From the NCBI RefSeq assembly GCF_002843355.2, contig NZ_PJAI02000001.1, positions 434,001 through 498,000 of the forward strand: a stretch of DNA of 64,000 nucleotides, given 5' to 3'. The first letter of the stretch is position 1. Each line of letters begins with the position of its first letter. This DNA is from Colwellia echini (GTDB lineage Bacteria > Pseudomonadota > Gammaproteobacteria > Enterobacterales > Alteromonadaceae). This document shows positions 17,943 through 26,662 of this stretch, piece by piece. The notes below the pieces were generated by a model. It ran no database searches, had not been told where the DNA came from, and saw only the letters and a program-made list of their open reading frames with translations. A program made the position numbers and the translations under genes.

Positions 17943-18596
17943 ATGAATACCGTTACTTTAGTCACCGCTGATCAAAAACCGCAATTGATTACCCCGTCAA
18001 AAATCATTTGTATTGGTCGTAATTATGTTGATCATATTAAAGAGCTTGCCAATGAAATCCCCGATCAAATGGTGGTGTTTTTAAAACCTAACTCTGCGGT
18101 TACAACCTCGTTAAACGCTATGCATAATGACGATGCTTTGCATTACGAAGCCGAGTTGTGTTTTTTAGTTCAAGGTGGAAAGTTTACTGCGGTCGCATTA
18201 GGTTTAGATTTAACTAAACGAGAACTACAGGGTAAATTAAAAACCAAAGGCCTACCTTGGGAGCGTGCAAAAGCATTTGATAGTTCTGCGGTATTAAGTG
18301 AATTCGTTGCTTTTGAACCGTCAGATTTAAGCCAGTTAACCTTATCGCTAACCATTAATGACAAACTAACTCAGCAAGGTGGCGTGAGTTTAATGATGTT
18401 TAAACCAGATGAAATTCTTGCTGACTTACAATCATTCTTAACGTTAGAAGACGGCGATATCGTAATGACAGGAACACCTAAAGGCGTTGGAGTTATTAAT
18501 GAAGGTGATAGTTATTCAGGGCAAGTTTACTTTAGTGAAGCGGGTGATTCTGCAGCTAAAGAAGTTTTACTTAATTGCCAATGGCAAGCAATGTAA
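17943..18596 (+). CDS. Fumarylacetoacetate hydrolase (FAH) family protein
   Basis: A 217-residue cytoplasmic enzyme of the FAH superfamily, as short as the YcgM/FAHD1 branch (acylpyruvate hydrolase or oxaloacetate decarboxylase types). It shows CIGRNYVDHIKEL, the metal-binding HYEAEL pair, GLDLTKRELQ with the third acidic ligand, WERAKAFDSSAV, and the closing GDIVMTGTPKGVG. The usual Mg or Mn site therefore looks intact. The ATG is preceded by AAAAGG. Neighbours give no pathway clue, so the substrate is open. Confidence 0.88.
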   Translation: MNTVTLVTADQKPQLITPSKIICIGRNYVDHIKELANEIPDQMVVFLKPNSAVTTSLNAMHNDDALHYEAELCFLVQGGKFTAVALGLDLTKRELQGKLKTKGLPWERAKAFDSSAVLSEFVAFEPSDLSQLTLSLTINDKLTQQGGVSLMMFKPDEILADLQSFLTLEDGDIVMTGTPKGVGVINEGDSYSGQVYFSEAGDSAAKEVLLNCQWQAM

Positions 18597-18657
18597 GCTT
18601 ATTTTATAATCCCTAAACTATCGAACGTTTGAAATATACAGTAGGTGGGCCTTGATA

Positions 18658-19539
18658 TTAATCACAAAAATTACTGTCATATTGATATACGGCTGCTGTT
18701 TTAGTAAGTGAGTTTTGGGTATTCCAACTTGCTACTGTAGAATCTTCTTGCATTGCACTAAATAAGCTTTTAGAGCGAGTGACCACATTGTTACTAAAAC
18801 CTTCATTCGTGTCTTCATATTTAAATGATATTTCCGCTACTATTGGCTGTGTCGTACTAACTGTTTCGTTGTACCATAAAGTTAATGAAAACTCTCCGTC
18901 TAATGCGCCTAAATCTACACTGGCATTTTTATATACATACTCATTAATCGTTAAGTTACCAACTTTTTCTATTGCCAATGTTTCATCAAGATTTTCATCT
19001 GCTAAACCAGGGAATAAACCAACAGGATCATCTACTTTATTTAGGTTTTTGCTCTGGCTTATGCCCTGTTTGGTTGAATAAGAATATTTACTAGAGAAAG
19101 GTGCTGCTAAATCTTCTTCAAACTTACTTTCCCATCCTGATTCGGTGCCATCCATGTCTTTTTTACTAGCGATAAATCGATCTGGAGAGCGAAACTTTAA
19201 CGTGACTTCACGGTTTCCATTGTCGATTCTTTCACGAAAAATATAACCTGCATTAAATAAATCACAACTATTTTCTACGTCATAAAAAATAACAGTACGG
19301 CTTTTCTCTAAACTTAAGCTCCCTGATGTATCACATTCGATAGAGTCATTCTCTATTAAATTTTTCAATGCGGTCCAGTAATTATTTACTTTCGTTGCTC
19401 GTGTAGTTGTATTTCCAGAGAAAGAAGTGGTGTCTAATAATATTTTATATTCACGAGAACCGACATCCACATCTGCGGCCGATACAGACGTTGATAAAGA
19501 TAATAGAGCAGCTGAAATAATACTAAGTGGTTTATTCAT
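18658..19539 (-). CDS. Secreted protein with CYTH-like features
   Basis: A 293-residue protein with a signal peptide (cleavage near VSA-ADVDV). I recognise no named family with certainty. The mature part resembles a CYTH/triphosphate-tunnel fold: a first strand SREYKILLD, a helix NYWTALKNLIE, then YDVENSCDLFNAGYIFRERI followed by REVTLKFRSPD, and late in the chain EISFKYED. The classical N-terminal ExExK is not intact. CYTH proteins hydrolyse or cyclise triphosphates inside cells, so an exported member would be unusual. It has its own upstream gap and lies beside a phytase-like lipoprotein gene. The fold assignment is tentative. Confidence 0.55.
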   Translation of the reverse strand: MNKPLSIISAALLSLSTSVSAADVDVGSREYKILLDTTSFSGNTTTRATKVNNYWTALKNLIENDSIECDTSGSLSLEKSRTVIFYDVENSCDLFNAGYIFRERIDNGNREVTLKFRSPDRFIASKKDMDGTESGWESKFEEDLAAPFSSKYSYSTKQGISQSKNLNKVDDPVGLFPGLADENLDETLAIEKVGNLTINEYVYKNASVDLGALDGEFSLTLWYNETVSTTQPIVAEISFKYEDTNEGFSNNVVTRSKSLFSAMQEDSTVASWNTQNSLTKTAAVYQYDSNFCD

Positions 19540-19576
19540 TTCGTATACCTTCTTAAGTAATTTCTAAAACAAATAA

Positions 19577-19613
19577 GGCATTAACAATAAAAACCTAACT
19601 TATTGTTAATGCC
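19577..19613 (-). terminator. Terminator after the phytase-like gene
   Basis: GGCATTAACAATAA (19577-19590) and TTATTGTTAATGCC (19600-19613) are perfect 14-base inverted repeats. On the minus strand a T-rich tract follows. It separates the phytase-like gene from the CYTH-like gene, so they are probably separate transcripts. Confidence 0.75.
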
Positions 19614-19632
19614 ATTACACTATGCAATAAAT

Positions 19633-21195
19633 CTAAAGTGCTAAATCTAAATCTTCAATGATATATAAACGGTTACTATCGATGTCTATTTGGCTGGCAT
19701 CAAGGTACTTTTGCTCTAATATTCCATCTGTTGACCACGTAGCAAAATCATCATCATTGATAACACCAATGGTATTATCATTAATTAACCAAATACCTTC
19801 TAACTTATCATGCGGATAACCATTTTCTGCAACTAAATCAACTAATAATGTTTTGGTAATAGGCGTAATACCTGCGTTAGACAAAGTTGTCCAGCCATCA
19901 GCGTCTAAAGTAACTTCTTCAAGTGTTTTACCGCCAACCAATAAACCTAAGTCATCATCTTGGGTGATATCAGAACTGGTGGCGATAGTTTCAATATCAG
20001 TCGCATTGCTAAGGTCAATTTTATATAAATGCTTCATCGCCGATGGTGTTTGATTGTAAAAACTACCATCACGCTCTATCACAACAAACTCAGTGCTACT
20101 TAACGCAACAATACCTGATTGTGAATTTTGCGTTTTTTCTTGTTTATAAAGATACTGGCTTACACTGCCGTCAGTTAAGTTAACCGTTACAATACGTACC
20201 ATGTTGTTTACTTTTACCGCACTACTTGGGTTATACATTGTTGACTGCATAATGCCAACCAAAGTTGTTTCATCTGGTGTAATGGCTAAACCTTCCATAC
20301 CACGGTTAGCTCGGCGATTTGCGAATTCTGCTGGCAATGTGAAAGTGTTACGACTGTCGTCACTGAAAGCGTTAATGCGCCCAATTTCTTTACCTTCAGC
20401 ATCAAAATGAACCATGTGTGGTCCATATTCATCACTTACCCAAAACGTACCATCAGATAACGCAACTAAGCCTTCACCATCTAAACCGTAATCATCTAAC
20501 TTAATAGGGTTTGTTGTTTCATCGTAAGGCTGACTCATGTCTTCAACAATGACGTTGCCATCGGCATCGTATGGTGTTTCCCCTGTACCGCCTAAAGAAG
20601 AACTGTTTGGCAAGCCTGAAATTACAGTACCATCAGGGCGTTTCAATAAAATATCTTTTAACTTTTTAACATTACCATTTGCTTGTAATTCAAATAAGCC
20701 GATACGTGGTGTGTAATCTGGTGTTGGAAATTTTTTACCTACACCTTGATCGCCCGTAAATACAGCATTTGGTCCACGGTCTGTTAATGCGTAAAACTGT
20801 GTAGGCTCTGTTGGATGGCCTACCATATCGGAACCAAAGCCGCCGTTTCTGATTTCCATAAAATTGCCAGGCATAGCGCCGTTATCTATATCAGCTCGCA
20901 TAACAGAATAAGGCAATGAAGATCCGGAGGAAGTTATAGGGCTTGCATTGCAATTTGCACTAGTTGTTGTTACTTCAGAATCAGCTAATGCATTGTCGCT
21001 ATTGCTATCTATGCCCGAGGTTACTTTTAGTCCACCAAAAAAACACGTTTCATTACCTAAAGTTAACGCTTCATGGTTAATTAAACTATTTAGCCCAGAA
21101 GTACCTTGAGCCCCTTCTAAACCTTGTGAGCCATCGTCACATGCAGTTAAATGTAAAGTAGCTATTAAAGCGAATGCTAGTTTTGTATATTTCAT
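19633..21195 (-). CDS. Phytase-like domain lipoprotein
   Basis: A 520-residue lipoprotein: signal peptide with lipobox HLTAC, then a short collagen-like stretch (GLEGAQGTSG). The bulk matches the esterase-like phytase domain (PF13449): TDRGPNAVFTGDQGVGKKF, ALSDGTFWVSDEYGPHMVHF, RGMEGLAITPDETTLVGIMQ and DKLEGIWLINDNTIGVINDDD, repeated blade-like motifs of a propeller. Proteins of this type are found in marine bacteria and may hydrolyse phosphoesters, but activity is not proven for most. It faces the periplasm or exterior. A strong hairpin lies just downstream. Confidence 0.87.
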   Translation of the reverse strand: MKYTKLAFALIATLHLTACDDGSQGLEGAQGTSGLNSLINHEALTLGNETCFFGGLKVTSGIDSNSDNALADSEVTTTSANCNASPITSSGSSLPYSVMRADIDNGAMPGNFMEIRNGGFGSDMVGHPTEPTQFYALTDRGPNAVFTGDQGVGKKFPTPDYTPRIGLFELQANGNVKKLKDILLKRPDGTVISGLPNSSSLGGTGETPYDADGNVIVEDMSQPYDETTNPIKLDDYGLDGEGLVALSDGTFWVSDEYGPHMVHFDAEGKEIGRINAFSDDSRNTFTLPAEFANRRANRGMEGLAITPDETTLVGIMQSTMYNPSSAVKVNNMVRIVTVNLTDGSVSQYLYKQEKTQNSQSGIVALSSTEFVVIERDGSFYNQTPSAMKHLYKIDLSNATDIETIATSSDITQDDDLGLLVGGKTLEEVTLDADGWTTLSNAGITPITKTLLVDLVAENGYPHDKLEGIWLINDNTIGVINDDDFATWSTDGILEQKYLDASQIDIDSNRLYIIEDLDLAL

Positions 21196-21569
21196 GCTTG
21201 TCCTGTTATTTAGTTTAAATAAATGCTTAGTCGCAATTTTCGATAAACTTTAAACAGTAAATGTTACAAAATAATTATTTTTTCATGGCGGAATTGTGAA
21301 CTTACATTAGGTAAATGAAATCGTATCTTCCAGGTCATACAGGAGGATATATTAGAGGAAAGGATCAGTGTTATATAAATAAGTGAGAAAATATTCAGCT
21401 ATTACTTTTGGTTGTTTAATCAGTCGCGTTTTTCTTTTTAATAGCTGGAACTATGGGATATAATTACCTATAAAGTTATCCTTTAGTTAACTACTAACAT
21501 TTACTAAGAACAGTAAATTTAAGTTGGTAACTTTAACCTTTATTTGTCCCCGTATTAACAGGAAAAGTT
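21196..21569. other. Intergenic region between divergent phytase-like and yacL genes
   Basis: A 374-base stretch without a supported gene, expected to hold two divergent promoters. TATAAT at 21459-21464 could be the -10 of yacL but its -35 is weak. AGCTATTA (21397-21404) and TAATAGCT (21439-21446) are widely spaced inverted repeats of uncertain meaning. Confidence 0.4.
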
Positions 21570-21968
21570 ATGGAATATGAATTTGTACACGATGCCATAA
21601 CAGGCGAAGCTCGAGCATTATTTTCATTAGAGCATGAGGTTATTGGTCCATGGTTAGAAGTGGAGTTAGGCCGTGACGCTAATAAGCTTAATGAATTACT
21701 TAATACAATAGGTGATGTTGAGGCTGGAAAATTGCACGAAATCCTTATTACTGGAAGTGAGTATTCTATTACTTTAAGTCGTGATGAAGTTTCAATTCAA
21801 ACTAATGTCAGCATGAATGGTGTATTAAATGATAATGGTGAAGGTTTATCTGAAATGTTAACCGATGACCATATTCACCTTGATCAAAATGAAATGGCTG
21901 GCTGCGGTTTAGATGATTTCAAAGACTTGCTATTATCATGGCAAGAGTTTAGTCTTGGGGTACGCTAG
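21570..21968 (+). CDS. yacL: YacL family protein (UPF0231)
   Basis: A 132-residue acidic cytoplasmic protein. MEYEFVHDAITGEARALFS with HEVIGPWLEVELG at the start, HEYxI-like GSEYSITLSRDEVSI in the middle and CGLDDFKDLLLSWQEF at the end match E. coli YacL, whose function is unknown. Length is similar to the E. coli protein (~120). It stands alone, convergent with the HDOD gene. Confidence 0.85.
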   Translation: MEYEFVHDAITGEARALFSLEHEVIGPWLEVELGRDANKLNELLNTIGDVEAGKLHEILITGSEYSITLSRDEVSIQTNVSMNGVLNDNGEGLSEMLTDDHIHLDQNEMAGCGLDDFKDLLLSWQEFSLGVR

Positions 21969-22019
21969 TGCATTAGAGGAGGAAACTCACCTAAACGTTT
22001 GATAGCAAAAAAAATAAAA

Positions 22020-22859
22020 CTATTCAGTCTCGCTAAATTCTACAATTAATTGCTGTAAAACCTCGTCATTAATAGCTAACAGTTTGCAAACATCGTCCTT
22101 TACATATGCCCAATCTGCAGTCGATTTTTTATTAAAACTTAATGATACTAGTTGCTCACTTAGTTTTAATACGGCAAATAAATCTTGCTCTTGTGAGCCA
22201 TTTAGATTGTTAAGAAATTCTCTATCATGGTGCTGTAATATAATTTGGCAAACATCTTTTGGCAAACGCCACGAGCTAGCAACATAGTATCCAATAGTTG
22301 AGTGATGTACGCCATATTTTTGCTCTTCGATAGTTGTGAGTGATACCTCGGGCGTTGTTAATGCGTCATCTAATACTTGTTGATAATCTTTATATTTCAT
22401 TGCCATTACCGGTACGCCACAAGCATGAAATAACCCTAAACTAAAAAATTTATCGTTGGCAATATTCGGTCTATATCGTTGCCCTATTGTTTCGGCAACA
22501 CTGGCTATATTAGAAGTTAGCTTCCAAAAATTATCTAAATTGATACTGCAGTTTTTGGGATCAAAACTCTTTTTAAGCAAACTGCCTGTCACTAAGGTGA
22601 CTACACCAAAAAGTCCAATATAATTTACTGACATTTTAATATCAGTTATGGTGCGACTTAAACCATAAAGCGGAGAGTTAATGGTTTTCAAAATTGCTGC
22701 GCTCACCGCAACATCTTGACTAATCAAGTCGCTAATCGCATTGATATCGGGGTTTTGATCAGCCATTAACTTTAATAGCTCTAGTAAAAGCCTTGGTTGC
22801 GCGGGTACAGAAAAGCCGCGAGAAATATCGTCTAAAACACTTTGATCTACAATTAACAT
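22020..22859 (-). CDS. HDOD domain protein
   Basis: A 279-residue cytoplasmic protein made almost wholly of an HDOD domain, a metal-less relative of HD hydrolases used in signalling (motility, cell cycle, c-di-GMP circuits). Typical features are SVPAQPRLLLELLKLM, ISQDVAVSAAILKTINSPLYG and SVNYIGLFGVVTLVTGSLL, followed by a second half containing SLGLFHACGVPVMA and an HHSTIGYYVASSW segment. There is no attached effector domain. Partners cannot be named from the neighbourhood. Confidence 0.9.
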   Translation of the reverse strand: MLIVDQSVLDDISRGFSVPAQPRLLLELLKLMADQNPDINAISDLISQDVAVSAAILKTINSPLYGLSRTITDIKMSVNYIGLFGVVTLVTGSLLKKSFDPKNCSINLDNFWKLTSNIASVAETIGQRYRPNIANDKFFSLGLFHACGVPVMAMKYKDYQQVLDDALTTPEVSLTTIEEQKYGVHHSTIGYYVASSWRLPKDVCQIILQHHDREFLNNLNGSQEQDLFAVLKLSEQLVSLSFNKKSTADWAYVKDDVCKLLAINDEVLQQLIVEFSETE

Positions 22860-22982
22860 AAGATTAATCAGTAATAAAAAATATTATTAAAACTCTATAA
22901 CTATATTTATTCTGGGAATGTAAAGTAATAAGGCTATAAGGTTTGCTTAAATATATTAAATATTCACTGCTCGCTAATAAAA

Positions 22983-23153
22983 TTAATGGGTAATAACAAT
23001 CATCATCACGAAAAAGCCAATAAGGATCGCATTAAAAGCAAAAATGTAAGTAAAACCTTTAAGTCCTTCCTTTAATGTATAACCGTGCTCATTAAGGTAC
23101 CAGGCCCATATCGCACACATGAGTATGGGCAGGAGAAAGAAAAACTTTATCAT
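22983..23153 (-). CDS. Small membrane protein downstream of ampG
   Basis: A 56-residue protein with two hydrophobic segments (residues ~2-18 and ~33-53) separated by a short polar loop (NEHGYTLKEGLKG). I chose the ATG at 23153 because it begins just after the ampG stop; an in-frame opening from 23213 overlaps ampG and is unlikely. It begins 19 bases after the ampG stop, so it is probably co-transcribed. Function not recognised. Confidence 0.55.
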   Translation of the reverse strand: MIKFFFLLPILMCAIWAWYLNEHGYTLKEGLKGFTYIFAFNAILIGFFVMMIVITH

Positions 23154-23172
23154 AATAAATAATCTCGTATCG

Positions 23173-24450
23173 TTAACTCGTTGTAATCGAGCGTTCCTCA
23201 TTCCAAGGGGCAACTTTAAATAACATTAACATACCAGGCACTGCTAATGCGGTACAAAAGAAATAAAAGTTAGTCCAACCTATTTGTTCAACAATCACAC
23301 CTGTTGTAGCATTGGCAAAAGTGCGAGGTACAACGGCTAAGGCGGTAAATAAGGCTATTTGGGTGGCAGCAAAAGCCGGATTGGTAGTTTTGGCAATAAA
23401 AGCGGTAAAAGCAGCTGTACCTAAACCAACCCCCAAATATTCGAAACCCATTGCTAAAGCTAAAGCATAGGTGTTATGTCCGATTTCTGCGAGTGCAGCA
23501 AAACCTAAAATACTGAAAATTTGTACAAAACCAAACAACCATAATGCTCGGTTAATACTAAGCTTTATCATCACTAAACCGCCAACTACGATACCAATAG
23601 TCATCGCGATTAACGACGCGGTTTTAGCAACTACGCCAATTTCGGTCATGGTAAAGCCCATATCGATAAAGAACGGCGTTTGTAATGCGGTTGCCATATT
23701 ATCGCCTAACTTATAAAGCACAAGGAACAATAAGGTGTAAGCAGCAGACTTGAGCCCTTTACTTTTAATGAAATCTTGAAAAGGTAATACTATGGCTTGT
23801 TGTAAGCTTTTAGGGGCTAAGTGCTCTGATTCTAACTCTTTAATAAACAGTGTTAATAGTATTCCTAACAACATAAAAGCAGCGACTATCATAAACACGT
23901 ATTGCCAACTCATATGATCAGCAAGAATAAAACCAAGTGAGCCAGGTACTAAGCCTGAAAGTCGATAAGCTTGTACATGAATTGAGTTACCTAAACCTAA
24001 TTCATTATCGGCTAATAATTCACGCCTATAAGCATCAAGTACTATATCTTGACTCGCACTAAAAAACGCCACAGCGGCAGCTAAATAGGCGACCGTCCAG
24101 ATATCGAATACAGGATTAATAAAGCCAAAACTGGCTATAGAGATTAATAAAAAGAGTTGGGTTACTAACATCCAGCTGCGTCGTCTACCCAATACTCCTA
24201 AAGAGTATCTGTCTATAAGTGGAGACCACATAAATTTCCAAACGTATGGAATACCTATCAGTGAAAAGAGGCCTATTTCGGCTAGACTAACTCCTTCATC
24301 TCGTAGCCAGCCTGGAACGAGTTGATATAATACAAACAGTGGTAAACCTGAACTAAAGCCTGTAAAAATACAAATAAGCATACGCTTATTTAAAATAGCG
24401 TCTTTAAAGGCGACTTTGGGAGTAGGGCTATTTTTTTGTATTTCAGACAT
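23173..24450 (-). CDS. ampG: AmpG family muropeptide MFS transporter
   Basis: A 425-residue inner-membrane transporter that imports anhydro-muropeptides for cell-wall recycling. It has the AmpG opening ICIFTGFSSGLPLFVLYQLV, WLRDEGVSLAEIGLFSL, then PYVWKFMWSPLIDRY and SASQDIVLDAYRRELL, with ~12-14 hydrophobic segments. Length is shorter than the ~490 residues of E. coli AmpG but normal for many relatives. Nearby yajG and bolA recall the E. coli bolA-yajG-ampG neighbourhood, with a cyclophilin, rlmG and a small gene placed among them here. Confidence 0.92.
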   Translation of the reverse strand: MSEIQKNSPTPKVAFKDAILNKRMLICIFTGFSSGLPLFVLYQLVPGWLRDEGVSLAEIGLFSLIGIPYVWKFMWSPLIDRYSLGVLGRRRSWMLVTQLFLLISIASFGFINPVFDIWTVAYLAAAVAFFSASQDIVLDAYRRELLADNELGLGNSIHVQAYRLSGLVPGSLGFILADHMSWQYVFMIVAAFMLLGILLTLFIKELESEHLAPKSLQQAIVLPFQDFIKSKGLKSAAYTLLFLVLYKLGDNMATALQTPFFIDMGFTMTEIGVVAKTASLIAMTIGIVVGGLVMIKLSINRALWLFGFVQIFSILGFAALAEIGHNTYALALAMGFEYLGVGLGTAAFTAFIAKTTNPAFAATQIALFTALAVVPRTFANATTGVIVEQIGWTNFYFFCTALAVPGMLMLFKVAPWNEERSITTS

Positions 24451-24624
24451 AGAATGTTAATTTTAGATAATTTAATTCTTTCAAGTTTATCAGAGGCTTG
24501 TTAATAGCCCAAGTAATACCAATCGGATTAATGGGTTTATTAGAAGTTATATTTAGGGGGAGATTTATTAGGATTGTTGTTTTACCGCGCCATCATGAAA
24601 ATAAGCCATAGGAGCAAAATAAAA

Positions 24625-24954
24625 CTAAGCGATAGGACGCCAGCCAATACAATCGATAGGATAACTGCCTGAGCCATTAAAAAAGTCTAAGCAAGTGGTC
24701 ATTTCGCTTTTAAAATATAAGTCTTGATTCAGTGCTAATGCGCCGTGCAAACTTACTTCATGCATTAAATGCCAAAATACTCGTTCTTTTGCGCTGTGTG
24801 GTGTTTCATCCATCACTTTCAGTAATGTCCAATCAGCCATGGTGTCTAAAATAAAATTATCTAACTCAGTATAATGAATTTCTTCTGCAATAACTGCATT
24901 CACATAGGCATGCAATTGTTGTATTTTTTCATCGATAAACTGCTCAATTATCAT
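24625..24954 (-). CDS. Conserved-looking hypothetical protein
   Basis: I do not recognise this 109-residue protein. It is soluble, acidic and largely helical, with several His and Trp residues (DTMADWTLLKVMD, ERVFWHLMHEVSLHG) and ends in CIGWRPIA. No signal peptide, membrane segment or metal motif is clear. The ATG is preceded by AAGGTG. The start region is about 16 bases from a repeat related to the inverted-repeat element at 46563-46770, which may lie in its leader. Confidence 0.65.
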   Translation of the reverse strand: MIIEQFIDEKIQQLHAYVNAVIAEEIHYTELDNFILDTMADWTLLKVMDETPHSAKERVFWHLMHEVSLHGALALNQDLYFKSEMTTCLDFFNGSGSYPIDCIGWRPIA

Positions 24955-25323
24955 GACGACACCTTAAAAATTTCATTATCCCGAGTCAGGTTAGTTAAAA
25001 ACTTAGGCAGAAGTAATCGAAACAATTCACGGGTTGTTGTTTCTCGATAATATATTTAGTGCTAATAACCAATTTGTTGTAGCTGTACTCAAAAATATTA
25101 TCTGATTAATCATAACGTAAAGCCTAATTCTGCTTTATTCGCGCACATTCAGCACATTCTAGATCATAATAACTACAGTGCTAAGAGTTTAAAACAGTAC
25201 CTATATTTATCGGTGATCTTTGTGTTTTTGTCAAAAAACAGCGAGGTTATTTTGTTAGTGATTTGTAACTATTTGTTCATATTAACGATTGTATACTTCC
25301 TAATTTGATTATTAATTTAACTA
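24955..25323. other. Intergenic region before the hypothetical gene
   Basis: A 369-base stretch without a supported gene, between the cyclophilin gene and the hypothetical gene, both on the minus strand. It holds a single copy of the dispersed repeat end (24971-24994) and a weak AT-only hairpin near 25220-25238 that may end the cyclophilin transcript. Confidence 0.4.
24971..24994 (-). repeat. Single copy of the terminal repeat of the 46563-46770 element
   Basis: On the minus strand this reads AACCTGACTCGGGATAATG and on into AAA, nearly the same as the left end of the element at 46563-46770, with one missing base and one change near the middle. No opposite end is seen nearby, so it is a solo end or a remnant. 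Confidence 0.6.
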
Positions 25324-25923
25324 CTAGGTCGCTGGTAATAGAGTCGCACTTATTAAGGTTACTGGCTCAACGGGTACATCATACCAACCTAAGCTATTGT
25401 CATTACTTGTTGGTACTTTAGCTATTGCTGCTAATACTTCTTGGCCTTCAATAATTTCACCAAAAACAGCGTAACCCCAACTTCTACCAGGATCTAATGA
25501 GCTATTATCAGCGAGGTTAAAAAAGAATTGGCGATTGGCTGTGTGAGGTCGAGTTTCTTTCGCCATAGCAATAGTGCCTTTTTCATTTTTAAGACCATTA
25601 CCTGATTCATTGACAATATTTTTACCTACTTTTTTTTCATTTAAATGAGTGTCATAACCGCCACCTTGAACCACAAATTCATCAATGACTCGATGAAAAA
25701 GAGTGTTGTTATATTCGCCGCTAACCACATGTTTTAGAAAGTTATCAACGGTTATCGGTGCTTTAATACTATCAAGTTCTACTACGATTACGCCCATAGA
25801 AGTTACAAGTTTTACTTTCGGAAATAAATTATTTGGGTCAAGTGCAAAACTAGCGTTACTGGTGAAAAGTAACAAACTTAACACGAATGTTTTGATTATT
25901 GTCTTGTTAAAAAAAAGCTGCAA
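25324..25923 (-). CDS. Periplasmic cyclophilin-type peptidyl-prolyl isomerase
   Basis: A 199-residue exported proline isomerase. A signal peptide ends near SFA-LDPNN. The cyclophilin core is clear: TVDNFLKHVVSGEYNNTLFHRVIDEFVVQGG, shown in parts as NTLFHRVIDEF and VVQGGG, then GTIAMAKETRPHTANRQFFFN and GYAVFGEIIEG. It resembles PpiA of Gammaproteobacteria in length and location. It would assist folding of outer-membrane and periplasmic proteins. It precedes yajG-side genes on the same strand but with separate spacing. Confidence 0.93.
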   Translation of the reverse strand: MQLFFNKTIIKTFVLSLLLFTSNASFALDPNNLFPKVKLVTSMGVIVVELDSIKAPITVDNFLKHVVSGEYNNTLFHRVIDEFVVQGGGYDTHLNEKKVGKNIVNESGNGLKNEKGTIAMAKETRPHTANRQFFFNLADNSSLDPGRSWGYAVFGEIIEGQEVLAAIAKVPTSNDNSLGWYDVPVEPVTLISATLLPAT

Positions 25924-26002
25924 AAGTTACCCACCTTACATTTATCTTATTTATTTAAAGTTAAGTTAAGTTAAAAAAGTTAAGTTAAAACCCAATTGGA
26001 AT

Positions 26003-26596
26003 CTAGAGAAATACTTTTATATCTTTACTGATTAATATTTGTTTTAGAATTTCACTTAAATGCTGATTGAACTCTTCTTCCAAACTACTAATGTCTGCAT
26101 TAAGGGCGCCTTCACTATGCGCTCGTTTTTTAAAGAGACTTGTTAAGGTTTGTTTTGAGTTATCAACGCTAACCTTGATGATTATTTCACTTTGAGTGTT
26201 ATAAGTTATGCTTTCTTGATCAACGCTGATAACCGCCTTTTCTATAATGACGGTCATTTTATTGGTTGATGTGTCGTTTAGCGTTAAGCCTTGCTCTTGC
26301 CATTCTTTCGTTAATACATTATCAATTACCGTTTCAAGGCGCTGTTGAGAAGACAAAATAATAGCCGGTTCATCAGGTTCTAATATTTGAATAATATGTG
26401 GGCTGGTGCGCATATCAACAACCTGCAGTTGTGCATTTCTACCGGTTAATTGGTTAGATGGTTTTAAGTCAACATCTAACGCCAGCACAATATGGCTAGG
26501 GGTACTACTACAGCTGGTTATGCTAAGGAGTAATAACGACAATGCTATTGATTTTAAAATAGAGTCTGTAAATCTTTTTAAGTAGTGGAAAATCAT
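26003..26596 (-). CDS. yajG: YajG family lipoprotein
   Basis: A 197-residue lipoprotein: hydrophobic signal with lipobox SITSC, then the YajG family region HIVLALDVDLKPSNQL, AQLQVVDMRTSPHIIQI and a later block of strands ending in a Glu-rich helix (EEEFNQHLSEILKQIL). Family function is not established. Its closeness to ampG and bolA agrees with the E. coli bolA-yajG-ampG order, although a cyclophilin and rlmG intervene here. Confidence 0.85.
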   Translation of the reverse strand: MIFHYLKRFTDSILKSIALSLLLLSITSCSSTPSHIVLALDVDLKPSNQLTGRNAQLQVVDMRTSPHIIQILEPDEPAIILSSQQRLETVIDNVLTKEWQEQGLTLNDTSTNKMTVIIEKAVISVDQESITYNTQSEIIIKVSVDNSKQTLTSLFKKRAHSEGALNADISSLEEEFNQHLSEILKQILISKDIKVFL

Positions 26597-26662
26597 CTTG
26601 TTACCCAGTTCTCTCTGCAGTTATTTATTAAGCTTAAATATTCATTTAAGTTATTTTTTTAG

